Shown: in pieces, positions 46,429 through 53,836 of the stretch
Numbering within the stretch: the first letter of the stretch is position 1
Layout of the letters: the number at the start of each line of letters is the position of its first letter
Source of the DNA: Paenibacillus melissococcoides
GTDB taxonomy: Bacteria > Bacillota > Bacilli > Paenibacillales > Paenibacillaceae
DNA length: 64,000 bases
NCBI GenBank assembly: GCA_944800085.1
Contig: CALYLO010000004.1
Span: 530,567 to 594,566 of the forward strand
Direction of reading: 5' to 3'
Program-made: the position numbers and the translations under genes
The notes under the pieces: model-generated
What the model was told of the DNA's origin: nothing
Databases searched by the model: none
Seen by the model: the letters and a program-made list of their open reading frames with translations, nothing else

Positions 46429-46552
46429 CGACTATTGCTGCGGCTTTTCCAACCGTTGCTGCGAGTCCATCATCGTCGGGTAAGGTATCTGCGAACCGTT
46501 TTAAGGCATTGTTTTGAATTTGAGCAAGATCAGAAGAACTTAACTTTTTCAT
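46379..46552 (-). CDS. Small antisense prophage gene
   Basis: A 57-residue acidic helical protein; ATG 46552 follows AAAGGAGACG. It points against the early operon and overlaps the end of the preceding gene. Its upstream region is the first copy of a repeated regulatory module (46591-46646). The first of three such leftward genes in this stretch. Confidence 0.5.
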   Translation of the reverse strand: MKKLSSSDLAQIQNNALKRFADTLPDDDGLAATVGKAAAIVATLVIDEYHKKLQEEE

Positions 46553-46590
46553 ATCTGACGTCTCCTTTCTTGATAGATTGATAAGCCTAG

Positions 46591-46646
46591 ACAACTTTCA
46601 TTCTATAGAGAAAAGGTGGAGATATCCAGACAATTATAAGAAAGGA
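46591..46646. promoter_or_regulatory. Repeated regulatory module, copy A
   Basis: Contains CTTTCATTCTATAGA, then after a fixed distance GATATCCAGACAATTA and a GAAAGG ribosome site. The same layout and spacing recurs at 47937-47994. It separates a leftward gene from the first antirepressor, so it may drive both. Confidence 0.6.
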
Positions 46647-46657
46647 GCTGAACCAGC

Positions 46658-47275
46658 ATGAACGTCCGAGTAGAGAACTGGAACGGTTACGATATCCGCT
46701 TTGTAGAGAAGGAACCTAATGACTGGTGGGCGGTAGCCAGCGATGTAGCCAAAGCATTAGGTTACCGGGATGCTTACAATTTAACCCGGTTGGTTGATAG
46801 TGACGAAAAGGATACTCACTTACTGAGTACCCATGGCGGCGAGCAATATGTATCGATCATATCCGAAACAGGAATGTACGAAGCAGTTTTTAATAGTAAG
46901 CGCAGCGAAGCCAAGGACTTCAAACGATGGGTGAAGCAATTGATTAAAACCCTTCGCCAATCCACAGGACTAGAAGGCTTCCAGGTATTCCGCATGCTCG
47001 ACAAGGAGCATCAACGAGAAGCAATGCGTAATCTAAGCAGCTCATTGCGTCAGCCAGTCCGTAGGGATTTTATCAAAGCCAACACCATAGCGGATAAGGC
47101 GGTATCGTCCAAGTTCGGTCATCCGAAGATGCTCAAGAAAGGGCAGATGACTCCCGACATGTTGGTAGCTCGGCAGCCGATCTTAGAGGATACGGTGAGT
47201 TTAATGTCCATGGTGGATCACTTCAAACTTGATTTATCGGTAAGCAAGACGATTTATGAAAAGCACGCTCAGTAG
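46658..47275 (+). CDS. BRO-N domain antirepressor
   Basis: A 205-residue protein; ATG 46658 follows AAAGGAGCTG. Residues 1-100 form a BRO-N domain (YDIRFVEKEPNDWWAVASDV, ALGYRDAYNLTRLVDSDEK, ISETGMYEAVFNSKRSEAKD, FKRWVKQLI). BRO proteins bind DNA and in prophages act as antirepressors. The C-terminal half (to 205) is unassigned. It is one of two such genes, both preceded by the same module. Confidence 0.8.
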   Translation: MNVRVENWNGYDIRFVEKEPNDWWAVASDVAKALGYRDAYNLTRLVDSDEKDTHLLSTHGGEQYVSIISETGMYEAVFNSKRSEAKDFKRWVKQLIKTLRQSTGLEGFQVFRMLDKEHQREAMRNLSSSLRQPVRRDFIKANTIADKAVSSKFGHPKMLKKGQMTPDMLVARQPILEDTVSLMSMVDHFKLDLSVSKTIYEKHAQ

Positions 47276-47292
47276 AGAGGAGATAAAACAGC

Positions 47293-47571
47293 ATGAACCA
47301 ATTAACGGAACAACGTGTAAGGGAGATTTTAGCGGAGGAACTTCAGAAAAAGGACTCCATTGAGAAAATAACAGCGAGTATCGATCGAGTTGAAAATGTT
47401 CTGAATGTTTGCTTGGAAAGCTTAGAAGAGCAGGTTGCGAAATATAGTACAAATCCGGACTTCAACATGACAGTACTCACAACGAGAGTAGCCGAGGTTG
47501 CAGCTCAGCTACTCAAATTGCAAGCATTCCGTTACATGATTATAAGTCGCCATGAACATCGTGGACAGTAA
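47293..47571 (+). CDS. Hypothetical prophage protein, helical
   Basis: A 92-residue, coiled-coil-prone protein with an AGAGGAGATAAAACAGC ribosome site. It lies in the early operon and its 3' end overlaps a convergent gene by 32 bp. Unknown function. Confidence 0.5.
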   Translation: MNQLTEQRVREILAEELQKKDSIEKITASIDRVENVLNVCLESLEEQVAKYSTNPDFNMTVLTTRVAEVAAQLLKLQAFRYMIISRHEHRGQ

Positions 47572-47899
47572 CTAATTGTCTTGAGTAATCGAGCTTGATT
47601 CGCTCAAATTCTTTCACAACAGACATCGCCCTTAATTCAGAGATTTTGAATTCCATATTTTCATTCGAGAATTCTTCTTCACTGAATCTCTTTTCAAAAA
47701 CGAGATTAAATGATGAGCAGCAATATACAAGTTTCACTCGAAATTCTGGCTGTTCTTGCTTTGGCTCTCCATTAGGGAATGAAACTGATGGGCCAACCTT
47801 TTCTTTTGAATATAGAGTGATTGCCCAATCATCCTTATGGTTTTTGCTTGAATGAACTAATTCTATAAACTCTTTAAATTCACTAGCTTTTATCATCAT
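47540..47899 (-). CDS. Antisense prophage gene, hypothetical
   Basis: A 119-residue protein with GGGAGGCG upstream of ATG 47899. It has mixed alpha/beta character (VYCCSSFNLVFEKRFSEEEF in the middle) and no recognised family. It runs against the early operon and shares copy B of the regulatory module with the second antirepressor. Confidence 0.5.
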   Translation of the reverse strand: MMIKASEFKEFIELVHSSKNHKDDWAITLYSKEKVGPSVSFPNGEPKQEQPEFRVKLVYCCSSFNLVFEKRFSEEEFSNENMEFKISELRAMSVVKEFERIKLDYSRQLVTVHDVHGDL

Positions 47900-47936
47900 G
47901 AGATTTACGCCTCCCTTCTACATAGAGTGACAAGCT

Positions 47937-47994
47937 GGACACTTTCATTCTACAGATGGGGGAGAACGATATCCAGACAATTACAGGAAAGGGG
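47937..47994. promoter_or_regulatory. Repeated regulatory module, copy B
   Basis: CTTTCATTCTACAGA is followed, 26 bp from its start, by GATATCCAGACAATTA and GGAAAGG, the same arrangement as copy A. It lies between the leftward gene 47540-47899 and the KilAC antirepressor. Confidence 0.6.
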
Positions 47995-48001
47995 AAAGGA
48001 T

Positions 48002-48802
48002 ATGAACCAATTACAAGTGTTCCAGTATGTAGGTAATGAAGTCAGAACAGTAATCAAGGATGGGTCACCATGGTTTGTTTTGAAGGATGTTGTCCAAGTG
48101 TTGGGATTAAGCAACAGCCGCATGGTCAAGGAGCGGTTAGGAGATGACGTAAGTTCAACTTACCCCATCCCAGATTCCCTAGGGAGAGAACAAGAAACAA
48201 CAATCATTAACGAAGACGGCCTTTACGATGTGATATTGGAGAGCCGCAAGCCAGAAGCCCGAGCATTCCGGAAGTGGATTACGGGGGATGTGCTGCCGAC
48301 AATCCGCAAAACAGGTTCATACTCTGTGACGGTTCCATCTTATATGATCGATGACCCAATCAAACGGGCAGAACAATGGATTACCGAGCAGCGAGAGAAG
48401 CAAGCATTAGAAACCAAGTCCTTGATGCTGGAACAGCGCGTGGCAGAGTATGAACCAAAGATAAGCTACCTTGACCGCATATTACAGTCAAAAGGCACTG
48501 TGACGATTACGCAGATTGCCAAGGACTACGGAATGAGCGGACAGGCACTGAATCTAATCCTTCATGAAGAGAAAGTACAGTACAAGCAGAACAAGCAATG
48601 GCTCTTGTACCGCCAGCATCATGATAAAGGATACACCAAGTCTGAAACGATCGACATCACCCGGAGTAATGGCGATCCAGACGTAACAATGAACACGCGG
48701 TGGACTCAAAAAGGACGGTTGTTCATTCATGAATTGCTGCAGCGGCGGGGAATTGTTCCTTTGATGGATCGCGAGCCAAGAAAGAAAGGAGAATCGGCAT
48801 GA
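48002..48802 (+). CDS. BRO-N/KilAC antirepressor
   Basis: A 266-residue protein from ATG 48002 (GGGGAAAGG upstream). The N-terminal BRO-N domain has LQVFQYVGNEVRTVIKDG, SPWFVLKDVVQVLGLSN, INEDGLYDVILESRKPEAR and FRKWITGDVLPTIRKTGSY. The C-terminal KilAC (ANT) DNA-binding domain has AEYEPKISYLDRIL, ITQIAKDYGMSGQALNLIL and YTKSETI...TRWTQKGRLFIHELL. Such proteins relieve CI-type repression, which fits the apparently non-cleavable repressor. Confidence 0.9.
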   Translation: MNQLQVFQYVGNEVRTVIKDGSPWFVLKDVVQVLGLSNSRMVKERLGDDVSSTYPIPDSLGREQETTIINEDGLYDVILESRKPEARAFRKWITGDVLPTIRKTGSYSVTVPSYMIDDPIKRAEQWITEQREKQALETKSLMLEQRVAEYEPKISYLDRILQSKGTVTITQIAKDYGMSGQALNLILHEEKVQYKQNKQWLLYRQHHDKGYTKSETIDITRSNGDPDVTMNTRWTQKGRLFIHELLQRRGIVPLMDREPRKKGESA

Positions 48803-48948
48803 AAGTAGATTTGAATCCAGTTATTTGGGACGAAGTGATTGATATCTGTATCGACATTGAGAAAGGTTACATTGACCATGTTGACGGTGCATCAAAAATT
48901 CAGGAAGTCGTTGAAAAGTATTTGAACGAAAATACTGAGGCCAATTAA
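48799..48948 (+). CDS. Small acidic prophage protein
   Basis: 49 residues, ATG 48799 overlapping the antirepressor stop (ATGA) with AAGGAG upstream. It is an acidic helical peptide with no family match. Confidence 0.5.
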   Translation: MKVDLNPVIWDEVIDICIDIEKGYIDHVDGASKIQEVVEKYLNENTEAN

Positions 48949-48964
48949 GAAAGGGGATATGAAC

Positions 48965-49207
48965 ATGGATGGATTATCAGTGAAAGTGAAAATCGAAGGT
49001 TTGGAAAGATTGAAGAAGGCTATCGAATCACTTGAAGCAGCAGTTGAAGAATATGAAGATGCTGTAGCAATGGTTAGCGTAAAAAAAGAAGCTACCGTGA
49101 TCGTGGTAGCTCCTACTTTCAAAGGTGATGTTGAGGATTTAAAAGTTACTCTCCAAAAGAAATACCAACAATCTGATCTGTGTAAAGAGTCATGTGATTG
49201 TAGCTGA
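48965..49207 (+). CDS. Small prophage protein with coiled coil
   Basis: 80 residues from ATG 48965 (AAGGGG 8 nt upstream; ATG 48959 is too close to it). The helix LERLKKAIESLEAAVEEYED is amphipathic, and the C-terminus ends with several cysteines. It overlaps a convergent gene at its 3' end. Unknown function. Confidence 0.5.
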   Translation: MDGLSVKVKIEGLERLKKAIESLEAAVEEYEDAVAMVSVKKEATVIVVAPTFKGDVEDLKVTLQKKYQQSDLCKESCDCS

Positions 49208-49586
49208 ATATATTCTCTGGATTAGAGAACATCATGACTTCCACGTTTTTTAAGTTGATAACCTTGAAAATATTGGAGAACGCAGCAGATTCGACGGGTG
49301 CCCCCGATTCATCACCACTTAATTCTTTGATGATTGAATTGGTAATTGTACGCATGAAAGTTTTAAGAAATATTTCTGTTCTTGTCTCTGACTCATCGAC
49401 TCCATCAGATAAAGCGTCTACCACGTTTCCAGTTATCTGAGCAGAATGAGTTAGGAACATCACCTTAGTATCAGGGCCGAATTGCACTTCTTTACCTGAT
49501 TTTAAGCTTTCTACAGTATCGGCATAACGTGTAATGTGATAGCTCTTAAAGTCGACTTTATCAATTGCGGTTTTAGGTATTGTCAT
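49146..49586 (-). CDS. Antisense prophage gene, hypothetical
   Basis: A 146-residue soluble protein, ATG 49586 with GGGAGGTGAAACT upstream. The third leftward gene embedded in the rightward early operon; each has its own upstream intergenic segment. It is beta-rich in the middle, with no recognised motif. Likely an accessory (moron-type) gene. Confidence 0.5.
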   Translation of the reverse strand: MTIPKTAIDKVDFKSYHITRYADTVESLKSGKEVQFGPDTKVMFLTHSAQITGNVVDALSDGVDESETRTEIFLKTFMRTITNSIIKELSGDESGAPVESAAFSNIFKVINLKNVEVMMFSNPENIFSYNHMTLYTDQIVGISFGE

Positions 49587-49605
49587 AGTTTCACCTCCCT
49601 TCAAA

Positions 49606-49665
49606 AGTGTCTGGATAACTCTATTGTATAGGGAAATAGAACCATATAAAAGCCAAATATAGGAA
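49606..49665. promoter_or_regulatory. Intergenic region with an inverted copy of the module core
   Basis: TGTCTGGATA (49608-49617) is the reverse complement of TATCCAGACA in modules A and B, followed at 14 bp by TATAGG. It separates a leftward and a rightward gene, as the other two do. Confidence 0.45.
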
Positions 49666-49678
49666 AGGTGGATGACAA

Positions 49679-49876
49679 ATGAGTAAACGAAGCGTAGGTA
49701 AGAAGACAGTTGTTAGCCTGCTTGGTGTGATTGTGGCGATTCTCGTAAGTCATTCGGAGTATTGGGTCAACTTGAAAGATTCTATTGTTGATCAGTGGCA
49801 GAAGGCGGCAGTAAGAATGGACAAGCTGCTGACAGTAGGACATAGAAAACGCGGAGATGTGGGGGTGCTGGTATGA
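49679..49876 (+). CDS. Small membrane protein
   Basis: 65 residues, ATG 49679 after AGGAAAGGTGG. A single transmembrane segment (VVSLLGVIVAILVSH, about residues 11-25) has a basic N-terminus and a soluble tail. Function unknown; phage inner-membrane accessory. Confidence 0.5.
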   Translation: MSKRSVGKKTVVSLLGVIVAILVSHSEYWVNLKDSIVDQWQKAAVRMDKLLTVGHRKRGDVGVLV

Positions 49877-50040
49877 CTTTAGAACAACTTGCAGAAATCT
49901 GGGGTGAGAGAAGCCCAATGCAACAAGCAATTATTCGCAAGCAAATTGAACGGAGGGAAGCAAAATGTCCAAAGAAAGTCACTGGATTTCGGCAGCATGT
50001 GATGCAGATCGTAATGCTTGCCAATTATCTCGGTATCTAG
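49873..50040 (+). CDS. Small prophage protein overlapping the next frame
   Basis: 55 residues starting at ATG 49873, overlapping the previous stop (ATGA). The first half is a regular amphipathic helix (MTLEQLAEIWGERSPMQQ). Its 3' 76 bp are also read in another frame by the gene at 49965. One of the two may be a shortened remnant. Confidence 0.4.
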   Translation: MTLEQLAEIWGERSPMQQAIIRKQIERREAKCPKKVTGFRQHVMQIVMLANYLGI

Positions 50041-50108
50041 TGTTTGGAACAATCGGCGGGGCACAGGCTTGGTATGAAGCGTTGAACGAGGAGGACACGC
50101 AATCATGA
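49965..50108 (+). CDS. Small prophage protein
   Basis: 47 residues with a good ribosome site (GGAGGGAAGCAAA). It overlaps the previous gene in a different frame and the next by an ATGA. No recognised family. Confidence 0.45.
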   Translation: MSKESHWISAACDADRNACQLSRYLVFGTIGGAQAWYEALNEEDTQS

Positions 50109-50269
50109 CCATTGAGCAACGGGCACAAATCGAACGTGCATACGAAGAATACATGCCACTTTACAATCGCTTTTTGGAAGAGCGAAATCCGGAAATCAGA
50201 CAGCAATTGAGTGCCCAAATGGACGAGCTCGGCCGGAAGTATGGATTTGATGGTGGTGTAGGAAGATGA
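50105..50269 (+). CDS. Small helical prophage protein
   Basis: 54 residues, coupled on both sides by 4-bp overlaps, with AGGAGGACACGC upstream. Highly charged helical sequence. Unknown function. Confidence 0.5.
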   Translation: MTIEQRAQIERAYEEYMPLYNRFLEERNPEIRQQLSAQMDELGRKYGFDGGVGR

Positions 50270-50463
50270 GGCCAACATGTGGATGCGGAAAGCCGGCAGA
50301 ATACCTTTGCTACGAAGAAGAACAGCCGCATTGCGAGGCCTGTATGAAAGAAGCTATAGAATGTTCGGTCTATATCATGGTGAGAAAACCACTAGATTGG
50401 GGGAATTGGGAGAATGGAAGAACTTCGAAAGGCTATATGCCTGCTAGCGAAGTTGCAAAATAA
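50266..50463 (+). CDS. Small zinc-ribbon protein
   Basis: 65 residues. C-G-C-G near the start and a later CxxC (HCEACM) form a likely zinc ribbon. It belongs to a chain of short overlapping early genes. Probable nucleic-acid or protein-binding accessory. Confidence 0.5.
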   Translation: MRPTCGCGKPAEYLCYEEEQPHCEACMKEAIECSVYIMVRKPLDWGNWENGRTSKGYMPASEVAK

Positions 50464-50605
50464 CACCACTGGAGCATCAACGGCTGCTGCACTCTCAGAT
50501 ATAGCTTGGTTCTTGCAACACGACTTAACAGAACTCATCGATCTTTTGCTACAAGCAGAAAGCGAAATGGCCGCGGTGGGGGCCGCGACCAATTCAACAC
50601 AGTAA
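50414..50605 (+). CDS. Small helical prophage protein
   Basis: 63 residues, start ATG 50414 (GGGAATTGGGAG upstream), overlapping the previous gene by 50 bp in another frame. Hydrophobic/acidic helical sequence with no motif. Confidence 0.4.
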   Translation: MEELRKAICLLAKLQNNTTGASTAAALSDIAWFLQHDLTELIDLLLQAESEMAAVGAATNSTQ

Positions 50606-50653
50606 TAAAAATAGTTACGTGCATTATATCACAAATTCTGGAGGAATCAATAG

Positions 50654-51562
50654 ATGAGTTTCGATGATAATCAGCAAATGGATTATGCCAATTACATGAT
50701 GCCGACTGAGCCGCCACCATTGCCTTCAGTAACGGCGCAGCTGGCGAATACACGCCAAACAGAAGAGGTTAAGGCTGCTATTTTCATGGCAAAACAATTC
50801 CCTAGGGATCAGCAATTATCATTCAATCGTATCATGCAAGCTTGCCAGCGTAAGAAGCTGGCGGAAGAGGCGGAATATGAATTTCCAAAGGGCGGCAGCA
50901 AAGTAAGTGGCCCATCTATCAGGCTTGCTGAAGTTCTGGCGCAGAACTGGGGCAATATCGACTATGGGTTAATAGAGCTCGAGCAGCGGCAAGGGGAATC
51001 CAAGGTCATGGCCTACGCATGGGATATTGAAACGAATACTCGGCGTCAGATGACATTCACGGCACGCCACGAACGCAAGAAAAAGGGAAACATTGATAAG
51101 TTGAATGATCCTCGTGACATTTATGAGCTAGTTGCTAACCTTGGAGCGCGGCGCATGCGTGCCTGCATCCTAGGTGTGATTCCTGGTGACATCGTTGATG
51201 CAGCACTTGACCAATGTAAAAAGACTCTTGTCAGTGGATATACGGAACCTTTGGCGGATCGTCTTCGCAAGGCATTCCAGCAGTTCCAAGAAAAATACGG
51301 TGTCAGCAAAGAGATGTTGGAAGAATACATTGGCTGCAACCAAGAGGCTTTCACAGAGAACGACTATCTTCGAATAGGTAACGTGTGGAAGGCGCTGCGT
51401 GACGGTATGGCGAAGCGAGAGGACTATTTCACGGTCAAGCCAATTGCGCTGCCTACGAAGGCAGAAGAGGAATTCTTGAAGCAACAAGAGTCCGCAGTAA
51501 AGAAAGGTAAGGCGGCGGAAGAGTCTGGCGGTGAGGATAATGCTGCAACTGAACAGCAATAA
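50654..51562 (+). CDS. Probable recombination-module protein (ssDNA-annealing partner candidate)
   Basis: 302 residues, ATG 50654 with TCTGGAGGAATC upstream. A conserved core (GPSIRLAEVLAQNWGNIDYG, then RRQMTFTARHERKKKG, LGARRMRACILGVIPGD) is recognisable from other Firmicute phages. The C-terminal tail is Lys/Glu-rich and disordered. It is followed directly by a RecE/PDDEXK-like exonuclease, the usual partner of RecT/Erf-type annealing proteins. The function is therefore inferred from position; I do not see a RecT signature. Confidence 0.5.
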   Translation: MSFDDNQQMDYANYMMPTEPPPLPSVTAQLANTRQTEEVKAAIFMAKQFPRDQQLSFNRIMQACQRKKLAEEAEYEFPKGGSKVSGPSIRLAEVLAQNWGNIDYGLIELEQRQGESKVMAYAWDIETNTRRQMTFTARHERKKKGNIDKLNDPRDIYELVANLGARRMRACILGVIPGDIVDAALDQCKKTLVSGYTEPLADRLRKAFQQFQEKYGVSKEMLEEYIGCNQEAFTENDYLRIGNVWKALRDGMAKREDYFTVKPIALPTKAEEEFLKQQESAVKKGKAAEESGGEDNAATEQQ

Positions 51563-52343
51563 CTACTATTCTGCTGAAGCTAATTGGGAGTATATGAGCA
51601 ACAGCCAGTATAAAGACTTCCGGACGTGTGAGGCAATGGCAATGGCGAAGTTAGGAGGCTGGCAGGAGCCGCCTTCTGACGCTCTCCTAGTCGGTTCTTA
51701 TGTACATGCCTATTTTGAAGGGGCGAAAGCATTAGAGGAATTCAAAACAGCTACGCCGAGCATCATTTCGACACGGGGGCAGTCAAAAGGACAGCTAAAA
51801 AGCCAGTTTAAAGAGGCAGAAGCTATGATTGCCGCCTTAGAGAACGATCCAATGTGTATGTTCCTACTACAAGGTCAGAAGGAAGTAATTATGTCTGCGG
51901 AGTTCGCTGGCACACGTTGGAAGATCAAGATTGATAACTATGAGCCTAACAATTTTAGATTCAGCGATATTAAGACTGTTCAATCGATAACCAAGGAAGT
52001 ATGGGACCCTGCAGGCGGATATGTCTCATTCGTTGAAGCACAGGGATACGTAACGCAGATGTCTTTATATGCAGAGGTAGAACGGCGTAGGTTAGGCCGA
52101 GATGGATGGATAGAGCCGTACATCATAGCAGTGTCTAAGGAAGACCCACCAGACAAAGCAGTTATTAGCATCAATGCTTATGACATTCAACGGGCACTGG
52201 ATGAAATAGAGCGATACATGCCGCGGATACTGGATGTGAAGTTTGGAGGGGCAGAGCCGCAACGGTGTGAGAAATGCCGCTATTGCCGCGAGACCAAGAC
52301 ACTTAAACATATCATTCACTTTTCGGAGTTGGTGGCAAGATGA
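51540..52343 (+). CDS. PD-(D/E)xK phage exonuclease (RecE/DUF3799-like)
   Basis: 267 residues from ATG 51540, overlapping the previous gene. The pattern YYSAEANWEYMSNSQYKDF, EAMAMAKLGG, DALLVGSYVHAYFEG near the N-terminus is typical of PDDEXK-like DUF3799 exonucleases. The nuclease core follows with KIDNYEPN...FSDIKTVQSI. The C-terminus has four Cys (CEKCRYCRE) that could hold an iron-sulfur cluster or zinc, as in AddB/Cas4 relatives. Expected role: resecting dsDNA ends for annealing-type recombination. Confidence 0.8.
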   Translation: MLQLNSNNYYSAEANWEYMSNSQYKDFRTCEAMAMAKLGGWQEPPSDALLVGSYVHAYFEGAKALEEFKTATPSIISTRGQSKGQLKSQFKEAEAMIAALENDPMCMFLLQGQKEVIMSAEFAGTRWKIKIDNYEPNNFRFSDIKTVQSITKEVWDPAGGYVSFVEAQGYVTQMSLYAEVERRRLGRDGWIEPYIIAVSKEDPPDKAVISINAYDIQRALDEIERYMPRILDVKFGGAEPQRCEKCRYCRETKTLKHIIHFSELVAR

Positions 52344-52663
52344 CACTACCATTTAATCCGGTTCCGAAACCGGGCAAGAGTAAGCGAATGAAGTTGACGC
52401 AGAAGCAGATGGGCGATATAAGCCCGTCTGTGGATGCGGAACTAAAGGAACGGAGCAAGGGCATATGTGAAATTTGTGAGAAGGCATGGGCAACAGAGAG
52501 GGCGCACCTGACCGGACGGAAACAGCTTGATTGGAAAACCAAGGTTACGGATCTGCTGCATCTTTGCACAGACTGTCACCGGTGGCTGGACGGCACACAA
52601 GAAGGCATACGGTTCAGACGATTGGTAGCGCACATAATCAATACGGTATTAGGGAGAAGGTGA
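52340..52663 (+). CDS. HNH-like zinc protein
   Basis: 107 residues. CEICEKAWATERAHLTGRKQ and LHLCTDCHRWLD give two CxxC pairs around conserved His, the layout of small phage HNH endonucleases (YajD-like). The catalytic HH pair is reduced to single His residues, so activity is uncertain. It overlaps the exonuclease stop by 4 bp. Confidence 0.6.
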   Translation: MTLPFNPVPKPGKSKRMKLTQKQMGDISPSVDAELKERSKGICEICEKAWATERAHLTGRKQLDWKTKVTDLLHLCTDCHRWLDGTQEGIRFRRLVAHIINTVLGRR

Positions 52664-52669
52664 AATACA

Positions 52670-52884
52670 TGCGGGGTCAGATTAGTCCTAAACGACAAGC
52701 AATTTTTGAGTTTATTAAAGAACATGTACTTGCAAAAGGGTATCCACCAACAGTGCGAGAGATTGGGCAAAAGGTGGGACTTGCATCCACAAGCACAGTG
52801 CAACGTCATATTGATGCCTTAGAAGCACAAGGGAAGATCAGACGCAAGCCAAACAGTCCTCGAACAATAGAAATTATTTTATAA
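52670..52884 (+). CDS. Stand-alone LexA-type winged helix protein
   Basis: 71 residues consisting only of the LexA N-terminal DNA-binding domain (KRQAIFEFIKEHVLAKGYPP, TVREIGQKVGLASTSTVQRH). The S24 protease half is absent, so the protein can bind DNA but not self-cleave. It could compete for host SOS boxes or serve as an early transcription factor. Confidence 0.8.
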
Positions 52885-52897
52885 GCAGGTGGGTGGT

Positions 52898-53836
52898 ATG
52901 CAAGGCTGGATAAAACTTCATAGAAAGATCCGATACAATGCCATTTTTAACAATCATCAATTGTATCGGCTATGGACAATCTGCTTGCTTACGGCAACCC
53001 ATAAACGGCGCGAGCAGATTGTCGGGAATCAGACAGTTTTGCTCGAGCCAGGACAATTTGTAACCGGTAGATTTGAGCTTCATTCGGAGTATAACAGCGG
53101 TCTAAAGAAGAAGGATCAAGTTTCAGAATATACCGTTTGGAGATGGCTGATGTCGCTCGAAAAAGGCGGATTTTTGAGCATCAAAACGAGCAACAAATTT
53201 AGCGTCGTAACCATTGATAACTGGGCACTTTATCAAGGTTCAGACAACGATGATGAGCAACAAAACGAGCAGCAAGTGAGCAACAAACGAGCAACAAATG
53301 AGCAACAAATGAGCACAAACAAGAATGTAAAGAATAAAGAGAATGAAAAGAATGATGAGAAAGATAGTTGTTGTTCGGATGATATCGAATCAATCTTTGG
53401 ACTGAATGAAAAACAGGATCCCGTTCCTGATACTTCAGATACGGACTCTGAACCAATGATTTCAGTTCACGAATATCGACAGAAGGTTGCTTATAAGTAT
53501 CTTAGTCGCAGAGGCAAAGGCTTCTACCTTACGAAGATAGACGAGGATGAGGTAGATAGTTACATTGTCGAACGCATACCGTTACGAGTAGTGCTGCAAG
53601 GCATAGATTATTCCTTTGACAACTTCAAGCCAAAGCACAACCGCGATGAGATTAAAAGCTTGAAATACTGTTCCCCAGTCATATTTTCTCTTTACGCCCA
53701 GCAAGGTACCGTTCCCGCTGCAGAGGCGTCGGGTGCCGTCCCGGAGGTGGATGCCGTTCCGCCCGGAGAGAAAGGCAAGGAGAACGTAATAGATTTGCTT
53801 GAGCAACTCAAGAAAATGCGAGGTGATACCGGTTGA
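52898..53836 (+). CDS. Phage replication initiator (replisome-organiser/DnaD-like)
   Basis: 312 residues, ATG 52898 after GCAGGTGGGTGGT. The N-terminal winged helix (WIKLHRKIRYNAIFNNHQLY, RLWTICLLTATH, LEPGQFVTGR, SEYTVWRWLMSLEKGGFLS) is typical of phage replisome organisers. A long Asn/Gln/Glu/Lys linker (about 125-170) follows, then a C-terminal helical part. It precedes the helicase loader gene and likely binds the origin, which may lie within or near this gene. Confidence 0.75.
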   Translation: MQGWIKLHRKIRYNAIFNNHQLYRLWTICLLTATHKRREQIVGNQTVLLEPGQFVTGRFELHSEYNSGLKKKDQVSEYTVWRWLMSLEKGGFLSIKTSNKFSVVTIDNWALYQGSDNDDEQQNEQQVSNKRATNEQQMSTNKNVKNKENEKNDEKDSCCSDDIESIFGLNEKQDPVPDTSDTDSEPMISVHEYRQKVAYKYLSRRGKGFYLTKIDEDEVDSYIVERIPLRVVLQGIDYSFDNFKPKHNRDEIKSLKYCSPVIFSLYAQQGTVPAAEASGAVPEVDAVPPGEKGKENVIDLLEQLKKMRGDTG

